Below are positions 28,766-40,415 of a stretch of 64,000 nt of DNA, piece by piece. How positions within the stretch are numbered: position 1 is the stretch's first letter; each line of letters begins with the position of its first letter. Under the pieces are notes generated by a model that ran no database searches, was not told where the DNA came from, and was given only the letters and a program-made list of their open reading frames with translations. The translations under genes and the position numbers were made by a program. Origin of the DNA: Gammaproteobacteria bacterium (GTDB lineage Bacteria > Pseudomonadota > Gammaproteobacteria > Burkholderiales > Rhodocyclaceae); contig JAHJEO010000021.1 in assembly GCA_018825305.1 (NCBI GenBank), positions 42,091 to 106,090 on the forward strand, given 5' to 3'.

Positions 28766-30211
28766 TTAGTGGGTGGGCCGGTGTTCGCCGACCTTGACGA
28801 TTTTGAGGGTGTTGGTGCCGCCCGGCTTGCCGATCGGTTCGCCGATGGTGAGAACGATGAGGTCGCCCGGCTCCACTGCACCCGAGGCGATCATGGCTTC
28901 TTCGGCATGGCGCAGGACTTCGTCGCGTTCCTGTCCGCTCTGGGTCATCATCACCGGGAATACCCCCTTGAAGATACTTACCTTGTAACGCGTTGCGACC
29001 TCCTGCGTCAAGGCATAGATCGGTACGCCGGCGTTGAGGCGCGACATCCACAGCGCCGTCGAACCCGATTCGGTGAGGGCAGCGATGGCCTTGACCTTGA
29101 GGTGGTGGGCGGCGAACAGTGCGGCCATGGCGATCGACTGGTCGATGCGGGTGAACACGCGATTGAGGAAATGGGTATCGAGCGAGGTGTCGGCGGACTT
29201 TTCAGCCTCGAGACAGATGCGCGCCATCGATTCCACCGTCTGCACCGGATATTCGCCGGCGGCGGTCTCGGCCGACAGCATCACCGCGTCGGTGCCATCG
29301 AGCACGGCGTTGGCGACGTCGGAAACCTCGGCGCGCGTCGGTACCGGCGAGTGGATCATCGACTCCATCATCTGCGTGGCGGTGATGGCGAACTTGTTGC
29401 TCTCGCGCGCCATGCGGATGATGCGTTTTTGCAGGGCCGGCACCGCGGCATCGCCGACCTCGACCGCGAGGTCGCCGCGCGCCACCATGACGCCGTCGGT
29501 GGAGTCGAGGATGTCCTCGAGGTTTTCGACGGCCTCGACGCGTTCGATCTTGGCCACCAGCAGCGCATTGGAACCGGCCGCCTGCAGCAGCGCACGGGCC
29601 AGGCGCATGTCCTCGCCCGACTTGGGAAAGGACACGGCGACGTAGTCGATGCCGAGGCTGGCCGCGATGCGGATATCCTCGATGTCCTTGGGCGTCAGCG
29701 CCGGTGCCGAGAGGCCGCCGCCCTGGCGGTTGATGCCCTTGTTGTTCGACAGTTCGCCGCCGTGGCGCACGACGCAATGGATCTGGCTGCCATCGACGTG
29801 GCTGACATCCATCACGATGCGGCCATCGTCGAGCAACAGAACATCGCCGGGACCGACGTCATTGACCAGTTCCGGGTAGTCGAGGCCGACGCAGTCAGTG
29901 GTGCCGAGTTCGCATTCGGCGTCGAGGATGAAGGGCTGCTTGTTCTTCAGTAGCACCTTGCTGCCGGCGAACTTGCCAATGCGGATCTTTGGTCCCTGCA
30001 GGTCGGCCATGATGCCGACGGTGCGACCGCTGTGTTCGTTGAGGGCGCGCAGCGTATCGACGCGGGCCTTGTGGTCGGCTGGCGTGCCGTGGGAGAAATT
30101 CAGCCGGACGACATCGATGCCGGCTTCGACCAGCTGTGCCAGCACTTCAGGGCTGGATGAGGCCGGCCCCAGGGTTGCCACGATCTTCGTCGTGCGTTTT
30201 GGAGTGGACAT
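28766..30211 (-). CDS. pyk: Pyruvate kinase
   Basis: The enzyme makes pyruvate and ATP from phosphoenolpyruvate. The 481 residues contain [48 protein letters not shown] and the signature [13 protein letters not shown] with MMESMI. Within a Calvin-cycle cluster it gives an exit from 3-phosphoglycerate to acetyl-CoA precursors. The spacer to pgk contains an 8-bp hairpin. Confidence 0.96.
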   Translation of the reverse strand: MSTPKRTTKIVATLGPASSSPEVLAQLVEAGIDVVRLNFSHGTPADHKARVDTLRALNEHSGRTVGIMADLQGPKIRIGKFAGSKVLLKNKQPFILDAECELGTTDCVGLDYPELVNDVGPGDVLLLDDGRIVMDVSHVDGSQIHCVVRHGGELSNNKGINRQGGGLSAPALTPKDIEDIRIAASLGIDYVAVSFPKSGEDMRLARALLQAAGSNALLVAKIERVEAVENLEDILDSTDGVMVARGDLAVEVGDAAVPALQKRIIRMARESNKFAITATQMMESMIHSPVPTRAEVSDVANAVLDGTDAVMLSAETAAGEYPVQTVESMARICLEAEKSADTSLDTHFLNRVFTRIDQSIAMAALFAAHHLKVKAIAALTESGSTALWMSRLNAGVPIYALTQEVATRYKVSIFKGVFPVMMTQSGQERDEVLRHAEEAMIASGAVEPGDLIVLTIGEPIGKPGGTNTLKIVKVGEHRPTH

Positions 30212-30222
30212 ATAGTGTCGGA

Positions 30223-30249
30223 TCGGGCTTCCGCCGCGCGCAAGCCCGA
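30223..30249. repeat. 8-bp hairpin in the pgk-pyk spacer
   Basis: TCGGGCTT (30223-30230) pairs with AAGCCCGA (30242-30249). It has no U tract. Confidence 0.5.
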
Positions 30250-30256
30250 ATCCGGA

Positions 30257-31441
30257 TCAGCCCTTGGCGCGCTTTTCGAGAATTTCGACTGCAGGCAGTA
30301 CCTTGCCCTCGAGGAACTCGAGGAAGGCGCCGCCTGCGGTGGAAATGTAGGATACCTTGTCGTAGATGTCGTACTTCTGGATGGCGGCGATGGTGTCGCC
30401 GCCGCCTGCCAGGGTGAATGCCTTGGTGTTGGCGATGGCCATGGCGATGGCCTTGGTACCCTCGCCGAACTGGTCGAACTCGAACACGCCGACCGGGCCG
30501 TTCCAAACCACGGTGCCGGCCTTCATGATGATGTCGACGAGTTCCTGCGCCGATTTCGGGCCGATGTCGAAGATCATGTCGTCGTCGGCCACGTTGCCGG
30601 CGTCCTTCAGCACGGCGGGCTCGGCGGCATCGAATTTCTTGCCGCAGACGACGTCGACCGCGACCGGGATGGTGGCGCCGCGCGCCGTCATTTTCTTCAT
30701 CAGTGCCTGGGCGGTGGGCACCAGGTCGTCTTCGCACAGCGACTTGCCGACGTTCTTTCCGGTGGCCTTGAGGAAGGTGTTGGCAATGCCGCCGCCGACC
30801 ACCAATTGCTCACACTTCTCGGACAGTGCTTCCAGCACGGTCAGCTTGGTCGAGACCTTGGAGCCGCCGACGATGGCGACCATCGGCCGGGCCGGGCTGG
30901 CCAGCGCCTTGTCCAGGGCTTCCAGTTCCTCGCTCACCAGCATGCCGGCACAGGCGGTCGGAGCGAATTCGGCGATGCCATAGGTGGATGCCTGGGCGCG
31001 GTGCGCGGTGCCGAATGCATCCATGACGAAGACGTCGCACAGGGCGGCGTATTTCTTCGCGGTCTCTTCGACGTTCTTTTTCTCGCCCTTGTTGACGCGG
31101 CAGTTTTCCAGCAACACCACTTCACCGGCGGCAACATCGAAGCCCCCGTCAACCCAGTCCTTGATCAGGCGCACCGGCTTGCCGAGTTTGGCGGACATGA
31201 CGTCGGCAACCGGCTGGAGGGAAACCTCCGCGCTCCATTCGCCTTCGGTCGGGCGGCCGAGGTGGGAGGTGACCATCACCTTGGCACCGGCCTTCAGGGC
31301 GTGCTCGATGGTGGGCATCGAGGCGGTGATGCGTGCGTCCGAGGTAACCTTGCCGTCCTTGACGGGCACGTTGAGGTCGGCGCGGATGAACACGCGCTTG
31401 CCGGCGAGGTCGAGGTCGGTCATGCGGATGAACTTGGGCAT
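30257..31441 (-). CDS. pgk: Phosphoglycerate kinase
   Basis: The enzyme phosphorylates 3-phosphoglycerate in the Calvin cycle. The 394 residues begin [20 protein letters not shown] then [33 protein letters not shown] and GGGDTIAAI are typical. A 181-base spacer with a large hairpin and a 74-bp repeat separates it from gap. Confidence 0.97.
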   Translation of the reverse strand: MPKFIRMTDLDLAGKRVFIRADLNVPVKDGKVTSDARITASMPTIEHALKAGAKVMVTSHLGRPTEGEWSAEVSLQPVADVMSAKLGKPVRLIKDWVDGGFDVAAGEVVLLENCRVNKGEKKNVEETAKKYAALCDVFVMDAFGTAHRAQASTYGIAEFAPTACAGMLVSEELEALDKALASPARPMVAIVGGSKVSTKLTVLEALSEKCEQLVVGGGIANTFLKATGKNVGKSLCEDDLVPTAQALMKKMTARGATIPVAVDVVCGKKFDAAEPAVLKDAGNVADDDMIFDIGPKSAQELVDIIMKAGTVVWNGPVGVFEFDQFGEGTKAIAMAIANTKAFTLAGGGDTIAAIQKYDIYDKVSYISTAGGAFLEFLEGKVLPAVEILEKRAKG

Positions 31442-31473
31442 GTGCTGTCTCCTTCGTTATTTTTTGAATGCTT

Positions 31474-31535
31474 GAAATTAACCACTGAAGCATTGCGTCC
31501 GTGTGACGGGACGCAATGCTTGGATTGTTAATTTC
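31474..31535. repeat. Nested inverted repeat in the gap-pgk spacer
   Basis: The inner stem AAGCATTGCGTCC (31488-31500) with GGACGCAATGCTT (31509-31521) is 13 bp. The outer stem GAAATTAAC (31474-31482) with GTTAATTTC (31527-31535) is 9 bp, with matching five-base internal loops. It could stall or stabilise the operon mRNA. Confidence 0.85.
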
Positions 31536-31546
31536 CCACGCCGCCC

Positions 31547-31620
31547 GCCGGGCCGCCCCAAGGGCGGCGGCGCCCCCCTGTGGGGGGCAGCGAGCCGGGG
31601 TTGCGAGCGTGGGGGGCCAT
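31547..31620. repeat. 74-bp intergenic repeat, copy B (gap-pgk spacer)
   Basis: This is about 66/74 identical to 4151-4224 and holds the same C6-TGT-G6 hairpin. It ends just 3' of the gap stop. Confidence 0.85.
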
Positions 31621-31622
31621 AC

Positions 31623-32633
<1,011 letters not shown>

Positions 32634-32643
32634 CTATGGGTTA

Positions 32644-34656
32644 TTAGATGAATTGTTCGACGGCTTTGACGACGTTCGCCACCGTGAAGCCGAATTCCTT
32701 GAACAGCGTGCCGGCCGGGGCCGACTCGCCGAAGCGGTCGAGGCCGATGACCTTGCCTTCGCCGCCGACATACTTCCACCAGCTGTCGGTGACGCCGGCC
32801 TCGACGACGATGCGCGGCAGGCCCTTGGGCAGCACGCTGTCCTTGTAGGCCTGGTCCTGGCGGTCGAAGACGTTGGTGGAGGGCATGGAAACCACGACCA
32901 CATTGATGTTCTGCTGGGCCAGTGCTTCCTGCGATTTCAGCGCCAGTTCGACTTCGGAGCCGGTGGCGATGATGATGGCCTTGGCACTGCCCTTGGCAGC
33001 GGAGATTACGTAGCCACCCTTCTTGATGTTCTCGATGGTGGCGGCGTCACGCTTGACGAAGGGCAGGTTCTGGCGCGACAGGGCCAGCGACGACGGGCCG
33101 GTTTTCTTCTCGACCGCTGCGGTCCAGGCCACCATGGTCTCGACGGTGTCGCAGGGACGCCAGACATCCATGTTGGGGATCAGGCGAAGCGTGGCGATCT
33201 GCTCGACCGGCTGGTGCGTCGGGCCGTCCTCGCCGAGGCCGATGGAGTCGTGCGTGAACACGTAGATCACACGCTGCTTCATCAGTGCCGACATGCGCAG
33301 GGCGTTGCGGGCGTATTCGGAGAACATCAGGAAGGTGCCGCCGAAGGGCAGCAGGCCGCCGTGCAGCGCCATGCCGTTCATGATGTGGGCCATGCCGAAT
33401 TCGCGCACGCCGTAGGAGATGTAGTTGCCGGTGGACTTGCCCGAGACATGCTTGCAGCCTGCCCAGTTGGTCAGGTTGGAGCCGGTCAGGTCGGCGGAAC
33501 CGCCGAGGAACTCGGGCAGCGCCGGGGCCAGGGCGTTGATGGCGATCTGCGAAGCCTTGCGGGTGGCGACGGTCTCGGCCTTTTCATTCGCGGTGGCGAT
33601 GGCCTTGGCGGCGAACTCGGCCCAGTTGGCAGGCAGTTCGTTGGCGGTGCGGCGCTTGAACTCGGCGGCTTCAGCGGGGAAAGCCTTGGCGTAATGCTCG
33701 AATTTCTGGTTCCATGAGGCTTCCCACTCGGCGCCCTTCTTCTTGGCGTCCCACGCTTCGTACACTTCCTGGGGAATCTCGAACGGGCCGAAGTGCCAGC
33801 CAATGTGCGGGCGGGCGGCGGCGATTTCGGCGTCGCCCAGCGGCGCGCCATGCACGTCGTGGGTGCCGGCCTTGTTGGGCGAACCGGCGCCGATCACGGT
33901 CTTGCAGCAGATCAGCGAGGGCTTGTCGGTAACGGCCTTGGCGGCCTCGATGGCGGCGTGCAGGGCCTCGGGGTCGTGGCCATTGACGTTCGGCACCACG
34001 TGCCAGCCGTAGGCTTCGAAGCGCTTCGGCGTGTCATCGGTAAACCAGCCCTCGACGTGACCGTCGATGGAAATTCCGTTGTCGTCCCAGAAGGCGGTCA
34101 GCTTGCCCAGGCCCCAGGTACCGGCCAGCGCGCAGGCTTCGTGCGAGATGCCTTCCATCAGGCAGCCGTCGCCGAGAAAGACATTGGTGCGGTGATCGAC
34201 GATCTCGTGGCCGGGCTTGTTGAATTCGGCAGCCAGCAGCTTCTCGGCCATGGCCATGCCGACGGCGTTGGTGATGCCCTGGCCGAGCGGGCCGGTGGTG
34301 GTCTCGACGCCCGGGGTGTAACCCAGTTCGGGGTGGCCGGGGGTCTTGCTGTGCAGTTGGCGGAACTGCTTCAGGTCGTCGATGGACAGGTCATAGCCGG
34401 TCAGGTGCAGCAGCGCGTAGATCAGCATCGAGCCGTGGCCGTTCGACAGCACGAAGCGGTCACGGTTGGGCCACTGCGGGTTGCTCGGGTTGTGGCGCAT
34501 GTGGTGGTTCCACAGCACCTCGGCAATCTCCGCCATGCCCATGGGGGCACCCGGGTGGCCGGAATTGGCCTTCTGCACGGCATCCATGGCCAGGGCGCGG
34601 ATGGCGCTGGTGAGATTGTTGAAAACAGGCGGATCGAAATCGCTGAAAGTGCTCAT
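32644..34656 (-). CDS. tkt: Transketolase
   Basis: The thiamine-diphosphate enzyme moves two-carbon units in the regeneration phase of the Calvin cycle. The 670 residues contain [20 protein letters not shown], the TPP motif [18 protein letters not shown] and [19 protein letters not shown]. It lies between prk and gap. In cbb nomenclature it is cbbT. Confidence 0.97.
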   Translation of the reverse strand: MSTFSDFDPPVFNNLTSAIRALAMDAVQKANSGHPGAPMGMAEIAEVLWNHHMRHNPSNPQWPNRDRFVLSNGHGSMLIYALLHLTGYDLSIDDLKQFRQLHSKTPGHPELGYTPGVETTTGPLGQGITNAVGMAMAEKLLAAEFNKPGHEIVDHRTNVFLGDGCLMEGISHEACALAGTWGLGKLTAFWDDNGISIDGHVEGWFTDDTPKRFEAYGWHVVPNVNGHDPEALHAAIEAAKAVTDKPSLICCKTVIGAGSPNKAGTHDVHGAPLGDAEIAAARPHIGWHFGPFEIPQEVYEAWDAKKKGAEWEASWNQKFEHYAKAFPAEAAEFKRRTANELPANWAEFAAKAIATANEKAETVATRKASQIAINALAPALPEFLGGSADLTGSNLTNWAGCKHVSGKSTGNYISYGVREFGMAHIMNGMALHGGLLPFGGTFLMFSEYARNALRMSALMKQRVIYVFTHDSIGLGEDGPTHQPVEQIATLRLIPNMDVWRPCDTVETMVAWTAAVEKKTGPSSLALSRQNLPFVKRDAATIENIKKGGYVISAAKGSAKAIIIATGSEVELALKSQEALAQQNINVVVVSMPSTNVFDRQDQAYKDSVLPKGLPRIVVEAGVTDSWWKYVGGEGKVIGLDRFGESAPAGTLFKEFGFTVANVVKAVEQFI

Positions 34657-34710
34657 TGCTTCCCTCTATCAGTAGGGTCGGGTGGAACCCGGCATTATCT
34701 TCGAAATTGC

Positions 34711-34760
34711 GGTGGCGCAAAAACAGCCACCACTTCCCGGCCGTCTGCTACGCGGCCGGG
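34711..34760. repeat. Two hairpins in the prk-tkt spacer
   Basis: GGTGGC (34711-34716) pairs with GCCACC (34726-34731), and CCCGGCCG (34736-34743) pairs with CGGCCGGG (34753-34760). They may be processing or attenuation sites within the cbb run. Confidence 0.55.
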
Positions 34761-34785
34761 CGCGGTCATAAAGCGCAGCCCTTAC

Positions 34786-35673
34786 TTACTTGCTAGAGCT
34801 GCGCTTCCACTTTTTTTCCATCATGTCCAGCATGATGGGGGACAGCACCAGTTCCATCGCCAGACCCATCTTGCCGCCGGGAACCACGATGCAGTTCGGG
34901 CGCGACATGAACGAGTCGTGAATCATGTTGAGCAGGTAGGGGAAATTGACCCCGTGGTAGTCGCGGAAGCGGATCACGACGAGGGACTCGTCCAGCGTCG
35001 GGATGTCGCGCGAGATGAACGGGTTCGAGGTGTCGACGATCGGCACGCGCTGGAAGTTGATGTGGGTGCGCGAGAACTGCGGACAGATGTGATTCACGTA
35101 GTCGTGCATGCGGCGCAGGATGGTGTGGGTAACCGCTTCCACCGAGTAGCCACGGCCCTCTGTGTCGCGATGGATCTTCTGGATCCACTCGAGGTTAACC
35201 ACGGGCACCACGCCAACTGCCAGGTCGGCGTGCTGGACGACATCCGCATCTTCGCCGAGATAGGCGCCGTGCAGGCCTTCGTAGAACAGCAGGTCGGTGT
35301 GCTCGGGAAAATCCTCCCAAGGCGTGAAGGTGCCGGGCTGCTGGCCGTAGGGGGCGGCTTCCTGCTCGTTGTGCAGGTAGAAGCGGCGCTTGCCGTGGCC
35401 GGTTTCCCCATAGACCTTGAAGATCTCGGCGAGTTCGGGCAGCAGGTTGTTCTCGGGACCGAAGTGAGTCGGCAGATGCTCGGCGTTCTGGCCCTCTGCA
35501 TCGGCGATGACCTTCTTCATCTCGGCACGGTCGTACTTGTGCATGCTGTCGCCTTCGATCACGGCGGCCGTGATCTTCTCGCGACGGAAGATGTGGTCGA
35601 AGGAACTCTTGACCGTGCTGGTGCCGGCACCGGAGGAACCGGTGACGGCGATGATGGGATGCTTGATGGACAT
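34786..35673 (-). CDS. prkB: Phosphoribulokinase
   Basis: The enzyme makes ribulose 1,5-bisphosphate for RuBisCO. The 295 residues begin MSIKHPIIAVTGSSGAGTST (P-loop), with EGDSMHKYDRAEM, HFGPENNLLPEL, YEGLHGAYLGE and RMHDYVNHICPQFSRTH. This is the octameric proteobacterial type. It sits between fbp and tkt, and is named cbbP in autotrophs. Confidence 0.97.
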   Translation of the reverse strand: MSIKHPIIAVTGSSGAGTSTVKSSFDHIFRREKITAAVIEGDSMHKYDRAEMKKVIADAEGQNAEHLPTHFGPENNLLPELAEIFKVYGETGHGKRRFYLHNEQEAAPYGQQPGTFTPWEDFPEHTDLLFYEGLHGAYLGEDADVVQHADLAVGVVPVVNLEWIQKIHRDTEGRGYSVEAVTHTILRRMHDYVNHICPQFSRTHINFQRVPIVDTSNPFISRDIPTLDESLVVIRFRDYHGVNFPYLLNMIHDSFMSRPNCIVVPGGKMGLAMELVLSPIMLDMMEKKWKRSSSK

Positions 35674-35718
35674 GGGTGTCTCCCCGCTATTTAAGAATTC
35701 TGGTATCCAGTCCGGCCG

Positions 35719-36741
35719 TCAGGCGACCGAACGCAACTCACTATGATAGCGCTCGATGCGCTCAACTTCATTTTTCGACCCGAATATCAGTGGCACGCGC
35801 TGGTGCAGCGAGGTCGGTTGCACTTCAAGCATGCGCTGCAGGCCGGTTGTGCACTTGCCGCCCGCCTGCTCGATGATGAAACCGACCGGATTGGCTTCAT
35901 ACAGCAAACGCAGGCGGCCGGGCTTGCTGGCGTCCTTGGTGTCCTTCGGGTACATGAAGACGCCGCCGCGCGTCAGGATGCGATAGGCCTCGGCAACCAT
36001 CGAGGCGATCCAGCGCATGTTGAAGTCCTTGCCGCGCGGGCCGGTCTTGCCGGCCATGCACTCGTCGACATAGCGCTTGACGGGCCATTCCCAGAAGCGC
36101 TCGTTGGAAGCGTTGATGGCGAATTCCTGGGTGTCCTCGGGAATCATCATGTTCGGATGGGTGAGGATGAACTCGCCGACTTCGCGATCCAGCGTGAAAC
36201 CATTCACGCCGTGGCCGGTGGTGATGATCAGCAGTGTCGAGGGGCCGTAGAGGGCGAAACCGGAGCAGACCTGCTGCGTACCGGGCTGGAGAAAGTCATC
36301 GAGCGTGGCGTCCTCTCCCGGCTTCGATGTGCGCAGGATCGAGAAGATGGTACCGACGGTGATGTTCACGTCGATGTTGGAGGAGCCATCGAGCGGGTCG
36401 AATACCAGCAGATACTTGCCGCGCTTCTTGTCTGCCGGGATCGGGTAGATGTCGTCCATTTCCTCCGAGGCCATGCCGGCGAGGTGGCCGGCCCACTCGT
36501 TGGACTTGATCATGACGTCATTGGAGATGATGTCGAGCTTCTTCTGCACCTCGCCCTGGACGTTTTCCTCGCCGGCGCTACCCAGTACGCCGATCAGCGC
36601 GCCCTTGGACACAGCGTTGCTGATGACCTTGCAGGCGGTTCCGATATCGTTCAACAGGCCGGTGAAGTCGCCGGTGGCGCCGGCGACGTGCGACTGTTCC
36701 TCGATGATGAACTGGGTCAGGGTGGTGCGACCGTCTTGCAT
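35719..36741 (-). CDS. fbp: Class I fructose-1,6-bisphosphatase
   Basis: The enzyme hydrolyses fructose 1,6-bisphosphate (and possibly sedoheptulose bisphosphate). From ATG 36741 (340 residues; AGGACAG site upstream) it shows [34 protein letters not shown] split by the metal site, and [18 protein letters not shown]. The open frame upstream of 36741 is not family-like. A leader with three palindromes and the cbbO terminator precedes it, so it probably has its own promoter. The cbb name is cbbF. Confidence 0.96.
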   Translation of the reverse strand: MQDGRTTLTQFIIEEQSHVAGATGDFTGLLNDIGTACKVISNAVSKGALIGVLGSAGEENVQGEVQKKLDIISNDVMIKSNEWAGHLAGMASEEMDDIYPIPADKKRGKYLLVFDPLDGSSNIDVNITVGTIFSILRTSKPGEDATLDDFLQPGTQQVCSGFALYGPSTLLIITTGHGVNGFTLDREVGEFILTHPNMMIPEDTQEFAINASNERFWEWPVKRYVDECMAGKTGPRGKDFNMRWIASMVAEAYRILTRGGVFMYPKDTKDASKPGRLRLLYEANPVGFIIEQAGGKCTTGLQRMLEVQPTSLHQRVPLIFGSKNEVERIERYHSELRSVA

Positions 36742-37017
36742 GAATTCTGTCCTGTTAATCTCTGTTGTGTCGAATCGCCACGCCTTCGCCACACCCCAAG
36801 AAGAAAATCCCCGCCCCGGTTTGCACGGGGAGCGGGGTCAAGCTGGCTGTCAGCCAGAGGGAGTGGAGAAGCGTAAATCAGGAAACCCTGATTCACATGG
36901 CAGAATTTAGCGGGGCTTGAGCATAAGCGCCATTCACTTTTTCTTATCGACTAAGCAGGGTATTTGTTATTGCTGTGCACCATCCAGAAGCCCCGGGGCT
37001 GGCGGCCCTGCCTTGGG
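36742..37017 (-). promoter_or_regulatory. cbbO-fbp spacer with terminator and palindromes
   Basis: The spacer is 276 bases. Besides the terminator at 36801-36837 it holds CTGGCTG-T-CAGCCAG (36843-36857) and AATCAGG-AAAC-CCTGATT (36876-36893). The second palindrome is the type of dyad a LysR regulator such as CbbR could bind. I see no clear sigma-70 hexamers. Confidence 0.5.
36801..36837 (-). terminator. Probable intrinsic terminator between cbbO and fbp
   Basis: On the minus strand CCCCGCTCCCCG folds back on CGGGGCGGGG (one bulged base), followed by ATTTTCTTCTT. It would end the cbbQ-cbbO transcript about 180 bases past cbbO. Confidence 0.6.
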
Positions 37018-39324
37018 TTACTTGGTGAGGGCCATGTACAGCATCGGCAATTGCTCGGGGAGTCGTTCGATGCGGTCCAACACCTTCCAGTGTTGCCCGA
37101 AAATGTCCCGGACATAGTCGTCGGCGTTAGGGTCGAGGCTCAGGCAGAAGGTGGTGATGCCCTTCGTCGTTAGTTCCTCGACGGCCTTTTTGGCGTCGGC
37201 CCGCAGGTGATCGGGGTCGCTTACGTCGATGTCGGCCGGCTCGCCGTCGGTCAGCAGTAGCAGGATTTTCTTGTCGGACTTGCGGTGCGACAGGTAATGG
37301 CCGGCGTGGCGCAGGGCCGCGCCCATGCGCGTGGACCAGCCGGCCTCCATGGCGGCAAGTCGCCCCTTGACGGCATCGTCCCAGCTTTCGGAGAAGCCCT
37401 TGATGTGGTGGTAGCGCACCTCGTGGCGGGTGTCGGAATGAAAGCCGGCAATGGCGAAGGGGTCGCCAAGCGCCTCGATGGACCAGGCCAGCAGGGAAAC
37501 CGCTTCCTGCGACAGCTCAAGAATCGTCTGGCTGCCGTCGGCCACTTTTTCGTTGAGCGAGGCGGACAGGTCGAGCAGCACCATCACGGTGATGTCACGG
37601 CCGTCGGTGCGGTGGCTCATGTTGATGCGTGGGTCGGGCGTGGCGCCGCCCTTGAAGTCGATCAGCGAGCGGATGGCGACGTCGAGATCGAGCTCCGAGC
37701 CGTCCTCCTGGTAGCGCACGCGCACCTTCTCTTGTGGCTTGAGCAGGTCGAGCAGGCGCTTGAGCCGCTTGGCCAGCGCCGCATGTTTGGCCAGCAGGCG
37801 GTCGATGACCGCCGGGTTGCCGCTCGGATGCAGTGCTTCGTAGAGGCTGACCCAGTCCGGCCGGTAGGTCTGGCTCTGGTTGTCCCACTCGGGATAGTGG
37901 CGCGGCGGCAGGGACTGGGCCTCGGCGGGCTTCTTGTTCTGCTTGGCCGGGTCGTCGAAGAAGTCCTCGTCGTCGCTGTCCTCGATGTACAGCCACATAT
38001 GGCGGTTGTCGTCGCGATAATCGATCACCGTGTCGTCGAAGTGCACCCGGGCGAGCTGGTCGCTCTGGCGACGCGTCTTGGTGACGTAGAGCAGCGCGAG
38101 TTCGGCCATTTCCTTCGTGGTCGATTCGCCGTTGGCCAGCGACTCGTGGAAGCGCCCCACGAATTCGAGCAGCGCCGGATCGGTGTAGCCATGGTCGGGG
38201 TCGAGAAAGGCGCGCGACAGCATGGCCAGGCGATGGCGCAGGCAGGAAGTGGTTTCGGGATCGCAGGCATCGGCGACCGGCTTGGGATGAAGGGCGAGGA
38301 AGGTCCGCCGCAGGCCGGGATACTCGCGGATCAGCAAGGTCTCGATGCGGCAGTCCTCGAAGAACTCAACGGCCATGCGCTGGAACGGACTCCAGTTGTC
38401 GGCGATCTGCGGCCGGCTCCAGCGGCGATGGCCGATCATGTGGGCGAGCACCGCGCGGTAGCGGTCGAGGCCGCTGACCGTGCCACCGGGGCCGTCGGCG
38501 TCGTCGAATACGTCGGGGACGCGCATGCCCAGCTTGTCGTAATACGGGATGGGCTTGCGCAGTTCGTCGAACGCGGTGGAATAGGGCACCAACTGCTCGG
38601 TCTCGTGCCACAGCGCGCGCAGGGTGAGGTCGAGCTTGCGTTCGACGTCGGCGAACAGCGTGCCGTGCCGCTCGCGCTGCATCACGGCACGACTGTCGGC
38701 CGACTGCAGCTTGAAGAAGTCGATCTGCCGTTCCGGGTGGGTGCTGTAGTGGCGGATGCCGTACTCGACCCAGTTGCGCATGCCGGACAGCGACAGCATG
38801 TTCGCCAGGAACGGTGCCTGGCCAAAGAACTCGGGCAGGCCGGGGCTGGGGATGGTGGCGTGGTGGCCGTGGATGGAGCCCTGGGTGCGCAGCATCAGGT
38901 CGCGCGAGATGTCGAGGTAGCGCTGGAACTGCTCGGGCGAGTGCATGCGCCGGGCCACGGCTGCCAGGGTTTGCAGGAAGGGCGCGATGGCCTGGCCGTT
39001 GGGCGACTTCTGCATGGCGCGGACGAAGTCCATCACCGGTTCCAGCACGTCGCCGTCAAGCGCGACGACCACGCTGGGCCACTCCTCGAGGAAGGCCAGC
39101 ATCGGCTCCGGCCCGCGTCCCAGCTTGCCGAGGACGCGCGCCGCCTCGATGTAGGCCTTCATCTGCGGCTTCGAGAATACGGCGAGCGCGTCATAGACGC
39201 ATTCCTCGAAGACGTCGGCCACCGGGGGGAAGCCGCAATCCACCTCGTGCCAGTACTTTTGCACCTGCGGGTGCATCGTGGCTCGTCCGGGGGCTGCCGC
39301 GGCGGGACGGAATCCAGTAGTCAT
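37018..39324 (-). CDS. cbbO: RuBisCO activase adaptor CbbO (VWA domain)
   Basis: CbbO binds RuBisCO and couples it to the CbbQ AAA+ hexamer, which then pulls out inhibitory sugar phosphates. The 768-residue protein has a long helical N-terminal part, an acidic DSDDEDFFDDP region, and a C-terminal von Willebrand A domain from about residue 577 with an intact MIDAS motif DLSAS (near 583) and LLLLTDGEPADIDVSD. The start ATG 39324 has a GTGAATGTGAG leader; an ATG 16 codons on is possible. A dispersed-repeat copy fills part of the 65-base gap to cbbQ. Confidence 0.93.
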   Translation of the reverse strand: MTTGFRPAAAAPGRATMHPQVQKYWHEVDCGFPPVADVFEECVYDALAVFSKPQMKAYIEAARVLGKLGRGPEPMLAFLEEWPSVVVALDGDVLEPVMDFVRAMQKSPNGQAIAPFLQTLAAVARRMHSPEQFQRYLDISRDLMLRTQGSIHGHHATIPSPGLPEFFGQAPFLANMLSLSGMRNWVEYGIRHYSTHPERQIDFFKLQSADSRAVMQRERHGTLFADVERKLDLTLRALWHETEQLVPYSTAFDELRKPIPYYDKLGMRVPDVFDDADGPGGTVSGLDRYRAVLAHMIGHRRWSRPQIADNWSPFQRMAVEFFEDCRIETLLIREYPGLRRTFLALHPKPVADACDPETTSCLRHRLAMLSRAFLDPDHGYTDPALLEFVGRFHESLANGESTTKEMAELALLYVTKTRRQSDQLARVHFDDTVIDYRDDNRHMWLYIEDSDDEDFFDDPAKQNKKPAEAQSLPPRHYPEWDNQSQTYRPDWVSLYEALHPSGNPAVIDRLLAKHAALAKRLKRLLDLLKPQEKVRVRYQEDGSELDLDVAIRSLIDFKGGATPDPRINMSHRTDGRDITVMVLLDLSASLNEKVADGSQTILELSQEAVSLLAWSIEALGDPFAIAGFHSDTRHEVRYHHIKGFSESWDDAVKGRLAAMEAGWSTRMGAALRHAGHYLSHRKSDKKILLLLTDGEPADIDVSDPDHLRADAKKAVEELTTKGITTFCLSLDPNADDYVRDIFGQHWKVLDRIERLPEQLPMLYMALTK

Positions 39325-39364
39325 CTCACATTCACCGGTTTCATGGCTGCCGCGGAAACGCTAT

Positions 39365-39391
39365 CGCCGTTCCGCCGGCGCCGACTTTTTC
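39365..39391 (-). repeat. 27-bp dispersed repeat, copy 5 (cbbQ stop / cbbO spacer)
   Basis: The plus strand reads CGCCGTTCCGCCGGCG then CCGACTTTTTC. It overlaps the first bases of the cbbQ stop codon. Confidence 0.9.
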
Positions 39392-40193
39392 AGGCGAAGG
39401 TCGCGTCAATGGCGTGATCCAGCGTCTCGCGGATGTCGGCGTCGTCGGTGATCGGCCGTGCCATCGCCATGCGGCAGGCATCCTTGGGATCGACGCCGCC
39501 CTTGAGCAGCGTGGCGGCATAGACGATCAGGCGCGTCGATATCCCCTCGTCGAGGCCGTGGCCCTTGAGGTTGCGCGCGGTCTGGCCGATCTTCACCAGC
39601 TTGGCCGCGGTGGCTTCGTCGAGGCCGGTTTCCCTCGCCACGATCTGGGCCTCCAGCACGGCTTCGGGGTAGTCGAAGTCGAAGGCGGTGAAGCGTTGCT
39701 TGGTCGACTGCTTCAGGTCCTTCATCAGGCTCTGGTAGCCCGGGTTGTAGGAAATGACCAGCTGGAAGTCGGGATGCGCCTCGATCAGCTCGCCCTTCTT
39801 GTCGATCGGCAGCGTGCGGCGGTGGTCGGTCAGCGGGTGGATCACCACGGTGGTGTCCTGGCGCGCTTCCACGATTTCGTCGAGGTAGCAGATGGCGCCG
39901 ATGCGTGCGGCGGTGGTCAGCGGGCCGTCGAGCCAGCGCGTGCCGTTGGCTTCGAGCAGATAGCGGCCGACGAGGTCGGACGCGGTCATGTCCTCGTTGC
40001 AGGCGACGGTGATCAACGGCTTGCCCAGCTTCCAGGCCATGTATTCGACGAAGCGCGACTTGCCGCAGCCGGTCGGGCCCTTGACCATCACCGGCAGGCG
40101 GGCGGCGTAGGCGGCCTCGTAGAGCACGACTTCCTTGCCCTGGGCCTGGTAGAAGGGTTCCTTGTGAACCTTGTATTGCTCTTTGTCGGTCAT
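39390..40193 (-). CDS. cbbQ: RuBisCO activase ATPase CbbQ (MoxR-type AAA+)
   Basis: The AAA+ motor acts with CbbO to reactivate inhibited RuBisCO. The 267 residues show Walker A GPTGCGKS (39-46), Walker B ICYLDE (101-106), and [20 protein letters not shown], typical of CbbQ/NorQ. The neighbour cbbM identifies it as CbbQ rather than NorQ. A terminator-like hairpin separates it from cbbM, so it should be made in much lower amount. Confidence 0.95.
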   Translation of the reverse strand: MTDKEQYKVHKEPFYQAQGKEVVLYEAAYAARLPVMVKGPTGCGKSRFVEYMAWKLGKPLITVACNEDMTASDLVGRYLLEANGTRWLDGPLTTAARIGAICYLDEIVEARQDTTVVIHPLTDHRRTLPIDKKGELIEAHPDFQLVISYNPGYQSLMKDLKQSTKQRFTAFDFDYPEAVLEAQIVARETGLDEATAAKLVKIGQTARNLKGHGLDEGISTRLIVYAATLLKGGVDPKDACRMAMARPITDDADIRETLDHAIDATFA

Positions 40194-40220
40194 GGTTTTA
40201 TCCGATCAAAAACTCAGTTC

Positions 40221-40252
40221 AAAAATGGAAATGGCCCCGCCGAGGCAGGGCC
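40221..40252 (-). terminator. Terminator or attenuator between cbbM and cbbQ
   Basis: On the minus strand GGCCCTGCC pairs with GGCGGGGCC (one G-U) around a two-base loop and is followed by ATTTCCATTTTTG. It lies 28 bases before the cbbQ start and would make most transcripts stop after cbbM. Confidence 0.6.
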
Positions 40253-40276
40253 GGACATCTTCCAAGTAGCTTCGCC

Positions 40277-40400
40277 GCCGGGCCGCCCCAAGGCGAAGCG
40301 GCACGCGGCGAAGCCGCAACCCCCGATGCGGCTTGCTTCGAAGCGCCCCGTAATGATCGAGCGCAGCGAGCCGCAAGTTTCCCCTCCCGCGAGGGAGGGG
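40277..40400. repeat. Degenerate relative of the 74-bp repeat, plus GCGA-loop hairpin, in the cbbM-cbbQ spacer
   Basis: It begins with GCCGGGCCGCCCCAAG and later has GCAGCGAGCCG, the two end blocks of copies A and B, but with about 70 different bases between. It ends in CCCCTCCC-GCGA-GGGAGGGG (40381-40400), a hairpin just downstream of cbbM. Confidence 0.55.
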
Positions 40401-40415
40401 CCGGGGGAGGGCGGG

